Made by a program: the position numbers and the translations under genes
Notes under the pieces: generated by a model
The model's database searches: none
What the model was told of the DNA's origin: nothing
What the model saw: the letters and a program-made list of their open reading frames with translations, nothing else
Source of the DNA: Streptomyces musisoli
Lineage (GTDB): Bacteria > Actinomycetota > Actinomycetes > Streptomycetales > Streptomycetaceae
Direction of reading: 5' to 3'
NCBI RefSeq assembly: GCF_016741855.1
Contig: NZ_JAERRH010000005.1
Span: 372,001 to 436,000 of the forward strand
Length of the DNA stretch: 64,000 nucleotides
Shown here: piece after piece, positions 19,139 to 28,348 of the stretch
How positions within the stretch are numbered: position 1 is the stretch's first letter
Layout: every line of letters starts with the position of its first letter

Positions 19139-19909
19139 TCACTCCCAGCGGAAGAACTTCCCCGCGGCGGCCAGCCCGGCCACCGCCCACGCGGCGAGGA
19201 TCCCCAGGTCGGCCCAGGGCATCCCGGCGCCGTGCTGGAGCACGTCCCGCAGGCCGTCCGACAGCGCGGAGATCGGCAGCAGCCCGAGCACCTGCTCGCC
19301 CGCCGACCCGAACTTCTCCAGCGGCACGATCACCCCGCCGCCCACGAGCAGCAGCAGGAAGACCAGGTTGGCGGCGGCCAGCGTCGCCTCCGCCTTGAGC
19401 GTGCCCGCCATCAGCAGGCCCAGCCCGGAGAACGCGGCGGTGCCGGCGACGAGCAGCAGCAGGACGGCGGCGGGGCTGCCGTGCGGGGACCAGCCCAGCG
19501 CGAAGGCGATGACGGTCAGCAGGACGACCTGGAGGATCTCCGTGACCAGCACGGACGCCGTCTTCGCGGTCATCAGGCCCCAGCGGGGCAGCGGTGAGGA
19601 GGCGAGCCGCTTCAGGACGCCGTAGCGGCGCTCGAAGCCCGTGGCGATGGCCTGGCCGGTGAACGCCGTCGACATCACGGCCAGGGCCAGGATGCCGGGG
19701 GCGAGGAAGTCGACGGCCTCGCCCTTGCCGGTGTCCACGATGTCGACCGAGCTGAAGAGCACCAGCAGCAGGGTCGGGATCACGACCGTCAGCAGCAGCT
19801 GCTCGCCGTTGCGCAGCAGCATCTTCGTCTCCAGCGCCGCCTGCGCCGCGATCATGCGGGGGAGCGGGGCGGCTCCGGGCTTCGGGGTGTACGTACCCGC
19901 GGTGGTCAC
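19139..19909 (-). CDS. ABC-2 type transporter permease
   Basis: This 256-residue protein has six hydrophobic segments and the ABC-2 layout (ALETKMLLRNGEQLLLTVVIPTLLLVLF, FERRYGVLKRLASSPLPRW, GGGVIVPLEKFG). It forms the membrane part of an exporter with the ATPase encoded just upstream; the substrate is unknown. It starts at GTG 19909. That start lies in a 34-bp sequence that is repeated at the end of the ATPase gene, indicating that the two genes once overlapped as GTGA. Confidence 0.88.
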   Translation of the reverse strand: MTTAGTYTPKPGAAPLPRMIAAQAALETKMLLRNGEQLLLTVVIPTLLLVLFSSVDIVDTGKGEAVDFLAPGILALAVMSTAFTGQAIATGFERRYGVLKRLASSPLPRWGLMTAKTASVLVTEILQVVLLTVIAFALGWSPHGSPAAVLLLLVAGTAAFSGLGLLMAGTLKAEATLAAANLVFLLLLVGGGVIVPLEKFGSAGEQVLGLLPISALSDGLRDVLQHGAGMPWADLGILAAWAVAGLAAAGKFFRWE

Positions 19910-20031
19910 GAGCGCAGCTCCTTGCCGGTCGGCTCCAGGCCGTATCTTTCCGTGGGACGACCCCCGGGCCCCCGGCCGGTCTGCGGGCGGGCCTGATTCA
20001 CGAGCGCAGCTCCTTGCCGGTCAGCTCCAGG
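19906..20031. repeat. 34-bp direct repeat duplicating the ATPase gene's 3' end
   Basis: Positions 19906-19939 and 19998-20031 match at 33 of 34 bases and lie 92 bp apart. One copy encodes LELTGKELRS-stop of the ATPase; the other contains the permease GTG start and, read in the ATPase direction, EPTGKELRS-stop. The spacer contains GC-rich palindromic sequence (CCCCCGGGCCCCCGG). Confidence 0.9.
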
Positions 20032-20975
20032 AAGACGTCTTCCAGGGTGTGCCGTTCCACCGAGATCCGGTCCGGCATCACCCCGTGCTGGGCGCACCAG
20101 GAGGTGACCGTGGCCAGCAGCTGGGGGTCGACCTTGCCGGCCACCCGGTAGGAGCCCGGGGTCAGCTCGGCGGCCGTGCAGTCGGCCGGGAGGGCCTTGA
20201 GCAGCGAGCCGACGTCGAGGCCGGGGCGGCCGGTGAAGCGCAGGGTGTTCTCGGCGCCGCCCCGGCACAGCTCCTCCGGGGAACCCTGGGCGATGACCCG
20301 GCCGCCGTCGATGATCGCCACGTCGTCGGCGAGCTGCTCGGCCTCGTCCATGTGGTGCGTGGTGAGGATCACCGAGACGCCGTCGGCGCGCAGGTCCCTC
20401 ACCAGGTCCCAGGTGGCCCGGCGGGCCTGCGGGTCGAGGCCGGCCGTCGGCTCGTCCAGGAACACCAGCTCCGGGCGGCCCACGACGGCCATGGCGAGCG
20501 CGAGCCGCTGCTGCTGGCCGCCGGACAGCCGGCGGTAGCCGGTCCGGCCGCAGGAGCCGAGGCCGAGGCGCTCGACGAGGGCGTCGACGTCCAGCGGGTG
20601 CGCGTGCAGCTTCGCCACGTGCCGGAGCATCTCGTCCGCGCGGGCGCCCGAGTACACGCCCCCGGACTGGAGCATCACGCCGACGCGGGGCCGCAGCTCG
20701 GCGGACTGCCGCACCGGGTCGAGGCCCAGGACGCGCACCGTGCCGGAGTCCGGCTTCCGGTACCCCTCGCAGGTCTCGACCGTGGTCGTCTTGCCCGCTC
20801 CGTTGGGGCCGAGCACGGCGGTCACGCCCGCCCCGGCCACCAGGTCGAGGCCGTCCACCGCGGTCTTCGTGCCGTACCGCTTCACCAGGCCCCGGACCTC
20901 GATGAGCGGGTGTGGCGCGAAGCGTCTCCCGGACGGGGGGTGGTCGGAAGACGGGTGGACGGGCTCACTTCGCAT
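19998..20975 (-). CDS. ABC transporter ATP-binding protein (drug-export type)
   Basis: This 325-residue ATPase has Walker A GPNGAGKTTT near residue 57, signature LSGGQQQRLALAMA near 150, Walker B LVFLDEPTAGLDP near 175 and the H-loop LTTHHMDEAEQL. The C-terminal extension (about 235-325) is the domain found in DrrA-like ATPases of ABC-2 exporters. It pairs with the permease downstream. Substrate unknown. Confidence 0.92.
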   Translation of the reverse strand: MRSEPVHPSSDHPPSGRRFAPHPLIEVRGLVKRYGTKTAVDGLDLVAGAGVTAVLGPNGAGKTTTVETCEGYRKPDSGTVRVLGLDPVRQSAELRPRVGVMLQSGGVYSGARADEMLRHVAKLHAHPLDVDALVERLGLGSCGRTGYRRLSGGQQQRLALAMAVVGRPELVFLDEPTAGLDPQARRATWDLVRDLRADGVSVILTTHHMDEAEQLADDVAIIDGGRVIAQGSPEELCRGGAENTLRFTGRPGLDVGSLLKALPADCTAAELTPGSYRVAGKVDPQLLATVTSWCAQHGVMPDRISVERHTLEDVFLELTGKELRS

Positions 20976-20986
20976 GGGTCCAGAGT

Positions 20987-21823
20987 CTAGGGAGACCGCT
21001 TGCCCTCCAGGCGGCCGGGTGGGGGGTATTCCTCCTCACGTGGCCGGTGCAGCGGCAGCCATCGTTCGGCGTAGGCCACGGCGTCCGCCACCGGGAACAG
21101 CCGGACCTCCGCCGCGCCCACCCGCCCGCGCAGGACGGACCGGTCCCGTTCGTAGTCGTGCCCCAGCTCGTCGAACCGGTCGGAGGTGATCGAGACCTCG
21201 ACCACCGTCTCCCAGCCGCCGCCGGGAGCGGGCCGCCCGACCTCCACGCGGGGCGCGGGTATCCGGTACTCGGCCAGGTGGAAGGCGGTGCAGGCGGCGT
21301 AGCCCGCGCCGAGGAGCAGCACCCGGGCGCCGAGCCGCTCCAGCCGGGCCAGCGGGCTGCGCTCGCCGAGCCGGCAGTCCGGGGCGTGCCCCTCGGTGAT
21401 CTCCCGCGCGCGGGGGCCGAGCGCGGCGAACGAGGTCTGCGGGTGGGCGCTGCGCAGGGCGCCCGGCCAGGTCCGCACGGTCTCCGGTATCACGCCGACC
21501 CCGAGCGAGGGGGTGACCAGCGGGTCGTACGGGGGCATGGTGGCGCGGATCCGGTGCCACCACTCCGGGGGCACCGGCGGGTTCCCCCAGACGGCCGGAT
21601 CGGACTGGTCGCCGGTCTGGGTGGGGACGACGAGCGTGCCGGACGGGCCGAGCGCGTCGAGGAGTGCCTGGACGACGGCGACCGCGCCGCCGTTCACCCA
21701 CCCGAGTGAGCTGAGCGAGGAGTGCACGAGGAGGGTCTCGCCGGTCTCGACACCCACCAGTCGCAGGCCTGCCGCGAGGGTGTCGCGAGTGACAAGAGGG
21801 CCGGTCGGAGGGGGTGCGGGCAT
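20987..21823 (-). CDS. AAC(3)-family aminoglycoside N-acetyltransferase
   Basis: This 278-residue protein matches the antibiotic N-acetyltransferase family: GETLLVHSSLSSLGWVNGG near residue 28, VVPTQTGDQSDP, TWPGALRSAHPQTSFAALG near 125 with the conserved His, and LLLGAGYAACTAFHLAEY near 175. Members acetylate the 3-amino group of aminoglycosides with acetyl-CoA. Many Streptomyces carry such genes without producing an aminoglycoside, so resistance is a prediction. It ends 12 bp upstream of the ABC ATPase start and may be co-transcribed with it. Confidence 0.85.
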   Translation of the reverse strand: MPAPPPTGPLVTRDTLAAGLRLVGVETGETLLVHSSLSSLGWVNGGAVAVVQALLDALGPSGTLVVPTQTGDQSDPAVWGNPPVPPEWWHRIRATMPPYDPLVTPSLGVGVIPETVRTWPGALRSAHPQTSFAALGPRAREITEGHAPDCRLGERSPLARLERLGARVLLLGAGYAACTAFHLAEYRIPAPRVEVGRPAPGGGWETVVEVSITSDRFDELGHDYERDRSVLRGRVGAAEVRLFPVADAVAYAERWLPLHRPREEEYPPPGRLEGKRSP

Positions 21824-21921
21824 GGTCCGGGAGTCTTCCGGACGGGGCCTCGCGGCGCCACTGGATTACCCCCGGGAAAGCGCCGGAATGATCGATCAGA
21901 AGATCGTTTCCGCAGGTCGGA

Positions 21922-21935
21922 TTAGGTATGCCTAA
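21922..21935. promoter_or_regulatory. Candidate iron box (DmdR/IdeR-type) upstream of suf
   Basis: TTAGGTATGCCTAA is an inverted repeat matching 12 of the first 14 positions of the DtxR/IdeR/DmdR consensus TWAGGTTAGSCTAACCTWA; the last five positions are poor. It lies 50 bp upstream of the suf -35 and between divergent genes (AAC(3) and sufR). Confidence 0.4.
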
Positions 21936-21971
21936 GTGACGCAGGGCACCGTTCGATGATCCGGACGTCGC

Positions 21972-22008
21972 TTGTCAGTCTCCGCGGAATTACGCAACAA
22001 TGGCGTTG
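21972..22008 (+). promoter_or_regulatory. suf promoter and SufR operator CAAC-N6-GTTG
   Basis: A -35 (TTGTCA, 21972-21977), 18 bp and AACAAT (21996-22001) would start transcription at about the GTG of sufR, giving a leaderless mRNA. CAAC-AATGGC-GTTG (21995-22008) overlaps the -10 and the start codon. It is the 14-bp palindrome described for SufR in cyanobacteria and Streptomyces. Confidence 0.85.
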
Positions 22009-22742
22009 TGAAAAACGTCGGCGAGGCTCGGGAGACCCCCACGGGGACCCCCCAGGAGGAGCTAGCGACCGGTGAGCGCTCGACGCGCAACCGGGTCGCG
22101 CGGTCCATCCTGGACCACGGCCCGTCGACCGTCGCCGAACTCGCCGGCCGGCTGGGACTGACCCAGGCGGCCGTCCGGCGTCACCTGGACGCCCTGGTCG
22201 CCGACGACGTCGTGGCGGCGCGCGAGCAGCGGGTGTACGGCACGCGCACGCGTGGCCGGCCCGCCAAGGTCTTCGCGCTCACCGACTGCGGCCGGGACGC
22301 CTTCGACCAGTCGTACGACAAGCTCGCCGCGGACGCGCTCCGCTGGATCGCCGAGCAGGGGGGCGGCCCCGAGGCGGTCGCCGCCTTCGCCCGCGCCCGG
22401 ATCGCCGCCCAGGCGAGCGCGTACCGCAAGGCGATCGAGGCCGTGACACCGGACAAACGGGCCGAAGCGCTGGCCAAGGCCTTGAGTGTCGACGGGTACG
22501 CTGCTACGGCGCGCAGCGCACCGGTCGGCGAGCAGCTCTGCCAGCACCACTGCCCGGTCGCCCACGTCGCGGAACAGTTCCCGCAGCTGTGCGAGGCGGA
22601 GACGGAGATCTTCGCCGAGCTGCTCGGAACCCACGTTCAGCGACTGGCGACCATCGCGCACGGCGACGGCGTATGCACGACGTTCATCCCCAAGACATCC
22701 ACTGACGCACCTGCAAGCACGGCCGGGAGGAACCCCGCATGA
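22008..22742 (+). CDS. sufR: SufR, iron-sulfur-sensing repressor of the suf operon
   Basis: This 244-residue regulator has an N-terminal winged helix-turn-helix (STVAELAGRLGLTQAAVRRHLDALVADDVV, shortened) near residues 35-65. A C-terminal Cys cluster (GEQLCQHHCPVAHV, then FPQLCEAE) would bind a [4Fe-4S] cluster. In Streptomyces, SufR with its cluster represses sufRBDCSU and releases DNA on cluster loss. The start is GTG 22008, inside its own operator; a TTG at 21972 would place the start within the -35 and is unlikely. The stop overlaps sufB as ATGA. Confidence 0.93.
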   Translation: MKNVGEARETPTGTPQEELATGERSTRNRVARSILDHGPSTVAELAGRLGLTQAAVRRHLDALVADDVVAAREQRVYGTRTRGRPAKVFALTDCGRDAFDQSYDKLAADALRWIAEQGGGPEAVAAFARARIAAQASAYRKAIEAVTPDKRAEALAKALSVDGYAATARSAPVGEQLCQHHCPVAHVAEQFPQLCEAETEIFAELLGTHVQRLATIAHGDGVCTTFIPKTSTDAPASTAGRNPA

Positions 22743-24160
22743 CTCTCCCCACGGAGACTGCCCACCCCGAACTCGAGGGCCTGGGCAAGTACGAATACGG
22801 CTGGGCCGACTCCGACGTGGCCGGTGCCTCCGCCAGGCGCGGCCTGAACGAGGACGTCGTCCGTGACATCTCGGGCAAGAAGTCCGAGCCGGAGTGGATG
22901 ACGAAGCTGCGCCTGAAGGGCCTGAAGCTCTTCGAGAAGAAGCCCATGCCGAACTGGGGCTCGGACCTGTCGGGCATCGACTTCGACAACATCAAGTACT
23001 TCGTGCGCTCCACGGAGAAGCAGGCGGAGTCCTGGGAGGACCTGCCCGAGGACATCAAGAACACGTACGACAAGCTCGGCATCCCCGAGGCGGAGAAGCA
23101 GCGCCTCGTGGCCGGTGTCGCCGCCCAGTACGAGTCCGAGGTCGTCTACCACCAGATCCGCGAGGACCTGGAGGAGCAGGGCGTCATCTTCCTGGACACC
23201 GACACCGCGCTGAAGGAGCACCCGGAGCTCTTCAAGGAGTACTTCGGCACGGTCATCCCGGCCGGTGACAACAAGTTCGCCGCGCTGAACACCGCCGTGT
23301 GGTCCGGCGGCTCCTTCATCTACGTGCCGAAGGGCGTGCACGTCGAGATCCCGCTCCAGGCCTACTTCCGCATCAACACGGAGAACATGGGCCAGTTCGA
23401 GCGGACCCTGATCATCGTCGACGAGGGCGCCTACGTGCACTACGTCGAGGGCTGCACCGCGCCGATCTACAAGTCGGACTCGCTGCACTCCGCCGTGGTC
23501 GAGATCATCGTCAAGAAGAACGCCCGCTGCCGCTACACGACCATCCAGAACTGGTCGAACAACGTCTACAACCTGGTCACCAAGCGCGCCGTGGCCTACG
23601 AGGGCGCGACCATGGAGTGGATCGACGGCAACATCGGCTCCAAGGTGACGATGAAGTACCCGGCCGTCTACCTGATGGGCGAGCACGCCAAGGGCGAGAC
23701 CCTGTCCATCGCCTTCGCCGGCGAGGGCCAGCACCAGGACGCCGGCGCCAAGATGGTCCACATGGCGCCGAACACGTCGTCGAACATCGTGTCGAAGTCG
23801 GTGGCGCGCGGCGGCGGCCGTACCTCCTACCGCGGTCTGATCGAGATCGGCGAGGGCGCCCCGGGCTCCAAGTCCAACGTGCTGTGCGACGCGCTGCTGG
23901 TCGACACCATCTCCCGGTCGGACACGTACCCGTACGTCGACGTCCGCGAGGACGACGTGTCCATGGGCCACGAGGCCACCGTCTCCAAGGTCTCCGAGGA
24001 CCAGCTCTTCTACCTGATGAGCCGCGGCCTCTCCGAGGACGAGGCGATGGCGATGATCGTGCGCGGCTTCGTCGAGCCGATCGCCAAGGAACTGCCCATG
24101 GAGTACGCGCTGGAGCTCAACCGGCTGATCGAGCTGCAGATGGAAGGCTCGGTCGGCTAG
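22739..24160 (+). CDS. sufB: Fe-S cluster scaffold protein SufB
   Basis: This 473-residue protein is the main scaffold subunit of the SufBC2D complex. Recognisable blocks are KYEYGWADSDVAGASARRGL, FIYVPKGVHVEIPLQAYFRIN, the Cys-containing VEGCTAPIYK, MVHMAPNTSSNIVSKS, and the C-terminal ATVSKVSEDQLFYLMSRGL. Length and order are normal. It overlaps sufR by four bases and is followed 55 bp later by sufD. Confidence 0.97.
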   Translation: MTLPTETAHPELEGLGKYEYGWADSDVAGASARRGLNEDVVRDISGKKSEPEWMTKLRLKGLKLFEKKPMPNWGSDLSGIDFDNIKYFVRSTEKQAESWEDLPEDIKNTYDKLGIPEAEKQRLVAGVAAQYESEVVYHQIREDLEEQGVIFLDTDTALKEHPELFKEYFGTVIPAGDNKFAALNTAVWSGGSFIYVPKGVHVEIPLQAYFRINTENMGQFERTLIIVDEGAYVHYVEGCTAPIYKSDSLHSAVVEIIVKKNARCRYTTIQNWSNNVYNLVTKRAVAYEGATMEWIDGNIGSKVTMKYPAVYLMGEHAKGETLSIAFAGEGQHQDAGAKMVHMAPNTSSNIVSKSVARGGGRTSYRGLIEIGEGAPGSKSNVLCDALLVDTISRSDTYPYVDVREDDVSMGHEATVSKVSEDQLFYLMSRGLSEDEAMAMIVRGFVEPIAKELPMEYALELNRLIELQMEGSVG

Positions 24161-24215
24161 GACCGCCCCATCGCCAGCAGACGTCTTACTCAGGAAAGAG
24201 AGCACTACGACAGCC

Positions 24216-25436
24216 ATGGCTGAGGCCCAGAACTCCCCCACGCTCGGCTCCGCTCGCGCGGGGGGACCCCCACCGGTGGGTTCCACCACCGCCGGCTCGA
24301 TCGCGGTCGCCGCGGAGTCGACCGTCGTCTCGCGCATGAGCGCGCCCCCGTCCTTCGACGTGGCGGACTTCCCGGTCCCGCACGGCCGTGAGGAGGAGTG
24401 GCGGTTCACCCCGCTGGAGCGCCTGCGCGGGCTGCACGACGGCACCGCCGTGGCGAACGGCGGGGGCGTGAAGGTCGACGTCCAGGCCCCCGAGGGCGTC
24501 ATCGTCGAGACCGTCGGCCGCGACGACGCGCGGCTCGGCAAGGCGGGCACCCCCGTGGACCGGATCGCCGCCCAGGCGTACTCCGCCTTCGAGCAGGCCT
24601 CGGTCGTGACCGTCCCGAAGGAGACCGTCCTCACCGAGCCGATCCGCGTCGCGGTGCACGGCCAGGGCGGCACCGCCTACGGCCACCAGGTGATCGAGCT
24701 GGGCGCGTTCGCCGAGGCCGTCGTGGTCATCGACCACACCGGCGACGCGGTGCTCGCCGCCAACGTCGACTACGTCCTCGGCGACGGCGCCAAGCTGACC
24801 GTCGTCTCCGTCCAGGACTGGGACGACAAGGCCGTCCACGTCGCCCAGCACAACGCGCTGATCGGCCGGGACGCCTCCTTCAAGTCCGTGGTCGTGACCT
24901 TCGGCGGTGACGTGGTCCGCCTGCACCCGCGCGTGGAGTACGCCGGCCCCGGCGGCGAGGCCGAGCTGTTCGGCCTGTACTTCACCGACGCGGGCCAGCA
25001 CCAGGAGCACCGCCTGCTGGTCACCCACAACACCCCGCACTGCAAGTCGAACGTCGTCTACAAGGGCGCGCTCCAGGGCGACGACGCGCACGCGGTCTGG
25101 ATCGGCGACGTGCTCATCGAGGCCAAGGCCGAGGGCACGGACACCTACGAGATGAACCGCAACCTGGTCCTCACGGACGGCGCGCGCGTCGACTCGGTGC
25201 CGAACCTGGAGATCGAGACCGGCGAGATCGTCGGCGCCGGCCACGCCTCGGCCACCGGCCGCTTCGACGACGAGCAGCTCTTCTACCTGATGGCCCGCGG
25301 CATCCCGGAGCACGAGGCCCGCCGCCTGGTGGTCCGCGGCTTCTTCGCCGAGCTGGTCCAGCAGATCGGTGTCGCGGACATCGAGGAGCGCCTGCTCGGC
25401 AAGATCGAGGAGGAGCTGGAGGCGTCGGTCGCATGA
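24216..25436 (+). CDS. sufD: Fe-S cluster assembly protein SufD
   Basis: This 406-residue SufBC2D subunit contains FPVPHGREEEWRFTPLERL near residue 52, TPHCKSNVVYKGALQGDDAHAVW near 270, and the C-terminal ATGRFDDEQLFYLMARGI with EARRLVVRGFFAEL, parallel to SufB. The first 20 residues (MAEAQNSPTLGSARAGGPPP) are unusual: they are encoded by a palindromic Streptomyces-type repeat at 24231-24277, an apparent in-frame insertion. ATG 24216 is used, 27 bp after the GGAAAGAGAG site. Confidence 0.95.
   Translation: MAEAQNSPTLGSARAGGPPPVGSTTAGSIAVAAESTVVSRMSAPPSFDVADFPVPHGREEEWRFTPLERLRGLHDGTAVANGGGVKVDVQAPEGVIVETVGRDDARLGKAGTPVDRIAAQAYSAFEQASVVTVPKETVLTEPIRVAVHGQGGTAYGHQVIELGAFAEAVVVIDHTGDAVLAANVDYVLGDGAKLTVVSVQDWDDKAVHVAQHNALIGRDASFKSVVVTFGGDVVRLHPRVEYAGPGGEAELFGLYFTDAGQHQEHRLLVTHNTPHCKSNVVYKGALQGDDAHAVWIGDVLIEAKAEGTDTYEMNRNLVLTDGARVDSVPNLEIETGEIVGAGHASATGRFDDEQLFYLMARGIPEHEARRLVVRGFFAELVQQIGVADIEERLLGKIEEELEASVA
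24231..24277. repeat. GC-rich palindromic repeat inserted in the sufD 5' coding region
   Basis: The sequence begins AACTCCCCCACGCTCGG and ends GCGGGGGGACCCCCACC, so CTCCCCC can pair with GGGGGGA. Elements of this form are common in Streptomyces intergenic DNA. Here the element lies inside a gene and keeps the frame, encoding about residues 6-20 of SufD. Confidence 0.6.
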
Positions 25437-25756
25437 CCAGCACCTTCGTACGCGCCTGTGGGCTGAGCGAGCTGGCCGAGGACACCCCGAAGCGGGTGGA
25501 ACTCGACGGCACGCCGGTCTCGGTCGTGAAGACCGAGGGCGAGGTGTTCGCGATCTACGACATCTGCTCGCACGCGAACGTCTCCCTCTCCGAGGGCGAG
25601 GTGGAGGACTGCCAGATCGAGTGCTGGCTGCACGGTTCCGCCTTCGACCTGCGCACCGGCAAGCCGTCCGGCCTCCCCGCGACGCGCCCCGTCCCCGTAT
25701 ACCCCGTAAAGATCGAAGGGGACGACGTGCTCGTCTCCCTCACCCAGGAGTCCTGA
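25433..25756 (+). CDS. Rieske-type ferredoxin in the suf operon
   Basis: This 107-residue protein carries the Rieske [2Fe-2S] motif CSHANVSLSEGEVEDC (C-x-H, residues about 43-45) with CWLHGSAFD (C-x2-H) 15 residues later, plus a typical beta-rich fold (GTPVSVVKTEGEVFAIYDI, VPVYPVKIEGDDVLVSL). It resembles ferredoxin subunits of non-heme-iron oxygenases, but no oxygenase is nearby. Its ATG overlaps the sufD stop and sufC begins 8 bp after it. That placement argues for a role in cluster assembly, such as electron delivery; this is inference. Confidence 0.9.
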   Translation: MTSTFVRACGLSELAEDTPKRVELDGTPVSVVKTEGEVFAIYDICSHANVSLSEGEVEDCQIECWLHGSAFDLRTGKPSGLPATRPVPVYPVKIEGDDVLVSLTQES

Positions 25757-25763
25757 GGCACCC

Positions 25764-26524
<761 letters not shown>

Positions 26525-26528
<4 letters not shown>

Positions 26529-27781
26529 CACAGCTGCCGGGCCTCCTCGACACCGAGGCGATCCGCAAGGACTTCCCCGTTCTGGACCGAGTCGTCCACG
26601 ACGGCAAGAAGCTCGTGTACCTGGACAACGCGGCGACCAGCCAGAAGCCGCGCCAGGTACTGGACGCCTTGAGCGAGTACTACGAGCGCTACAACGCCAA
26701 CGTCCACCGCGGTGTGCATGTGCTCGCCGAGGAGGCCACGGCGCTGTACGAGGGCGCTCGCGACAAGGTCGCCGCGTTCATCAACGCGCCGAGCCGCGAC
26801 GAGGTGATCTTCACCAAGAACGCCTCCGAGTCGCTGAACCTCGTGGCGAACATGCTGGGCTGGGCCGACGAGCCCTACCGGGTGGATCACGAGACCGAGA
26901 TCGTCATCACGGAGATGGAGCACCACTCCAACATCGTGCCGTGGCAGCTGCTGGCGCAGCGCACGGGCGCGAAGCTGAAGTGGTTCGGCCTGACGGACGA
27001 CGGCCGCCTGGACCTGTCGAACATCGACGAGGTCATCACGGAGAAGACGAAGATCGTCTCCTTCGTGCTGGTGTCGAACATCCTGGGCACGGTCAACCCG
27101 GTCGAGACGATAATCCGCCGCGCCCAGGAGGTCGGCGCGCTCGTCTGCATCGACGCCTCCCAGGCCGCGCCGCACATGCCGATGGACGTACAGGCCCTCC
27201 AGGCCGACTTCGTGGCCTTCACCGGCCACAAGATGTGCGGCCCGACCGGCATCGGCGTCCTGTGGGGCCGCCAGGAGCTGCTGGAGGACCTGCCCCCGTT
27301 CCTGGGCGGCGGCGAGATGATCGAGACCGTCTCGATGCACTCCTCCACGTACGCCCCTGCGCCCCACAAGTTCGAGGCGGGCACGCCCCCGATCGCCCAG
27401 GCGGTCGGCCTCGGCGCGGCGATCGACTACCTCCAGTCGATCGGCATGGACAAGATCCTCGCCCATGAGCACGCGCTGACGGAGTACGCCGTCCAGCGGC
27501 TGGCGGAGGTCCCCGACCTGCGGATCATCGGCCCGACCACGGCCGAGGACCGGGGAGCGGCGATCTCCTTCACCCTGGGGGACATCCACCCGCACGACGT
27601 CGGCCAGGTTCTCGACGAGCAGGGCATCGCGGTCCGGGTCGGCCACCACTGCGCCCGTCCGGTCTGCCTGCGCTACGGAATTCCTGCGACCACGCGAGCG
27701 TCGTTCTATCTGTACTCCACGCCGTCCGAGATCGACGCACTGGTCGAGGGGCTGGAGCACGTACGGAACTTCTTCGGCTGA
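26525..27781 (+). CDS. sufS: Cysteine desulfurase SufS
   Basis: This 418-residue PLP enzyme takes sulfur from L-cysteine for cluster assembly. It shows YLDNAATSQKPRQVLDAL near residue 36, EMEHHSNIVPWQ near 135, the PLP lysine in FTGHKMCGPTGIGVLWG near 236, and the catalytic Cys in VRVGHHCARPVC near 376. It is a group II (SufS/CsdA) desulfurase. The start is GTG 26525. SufU, its sulfur acceptor, is encoded 99 bp downstream. Confidence 0.97.
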
Positions 27782-27880
27782 GAGGCGTGTCGACACCGTG
27801 CTGTGTTATCCCGGGGGACAATCCCCGGACCCCCGGCGGAAAGACCACGCCACGGACGATGGGATGCGAGGTTTGTCGTC

Positions 27881-28348
27881 GTGAAATTGGATTCGATGTA
27901 CCAGGAAGTCATCCTGGACCACTACAAGAACCCGCACGGGCGTGGTCTGAGGGATGGTGACGCCGAGGTACACCACGTGAACCCGACGTGCGGCGACGAG
28001 ATCACCCTCCGCGTGAAGTACGACGGCACGACGATCGCGGACGTCTCGTACGAGGGCCAGGGCTGTTCCATCAGCCAGGCCTCCGCCTCCGTGCTGAACG
28101 AGCTGCTGGTCGGCAAGGACGTCGCCGAGGCGCAGAAGATCCAGGAGACCTTCCTGGAGCTGATGCAGTCCAAGGGCCGGATCGAGCCGGACGACGCGAT
28201 GGAGGACATCCTGGAGGACGCGGTCGCGTTCGCCGGTGTCTCCAAATACCCCGCGCGGGTCAAGTGCGCCCTCCTGAGCTGGATGGCGTGGAAGGACGCG
28301 ACGGCCCAGGCACTGGGTGGCGCCGACGCCGAAAGGAAGACGGCATGA
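27881..28348 (+). CDS. sufU: Sulfur-transfer/scaffold protein SufU
   Basis: This 155-residue IscU-like protein has the three conserved Cys: NPTCGDEI, GQGCSISQASASV and RVKCALLSWMAWKDA. SufU is a zinc protein that accepts sulfur from SufS in Gram-positive bacteria. GTG 27881, nine bases after a GAGG site, is chosen; ATG 27896 (MYQEVILDHYKNP) is the alternative. The 99-bp gap from sufS contains an imperfect hairpin (CCGGGG near 27813 with CCCCGG near 27824) that could modulate distal expression. Confidence 0.93.
   Translation: MKLDSMYQEVILDHYKNPHGRGLRDGDAEVHHVNPTCGDEITLRVKYDGTTIADVSYEGQGCSISQASASVLNELLVGKDVAEAQKIQETFLELMQSKGRIEPDDAMEDILEDAVAFAGVSKYPARVKCALLSWMAWKDATAQALGGADAERKTA

Noticed and set aside
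20987..21823. Acquired resistance island
   Set aside because: The AAC(3)-family gene has the same base composition as its neighbours, and no mobile element is close. It looks resident.
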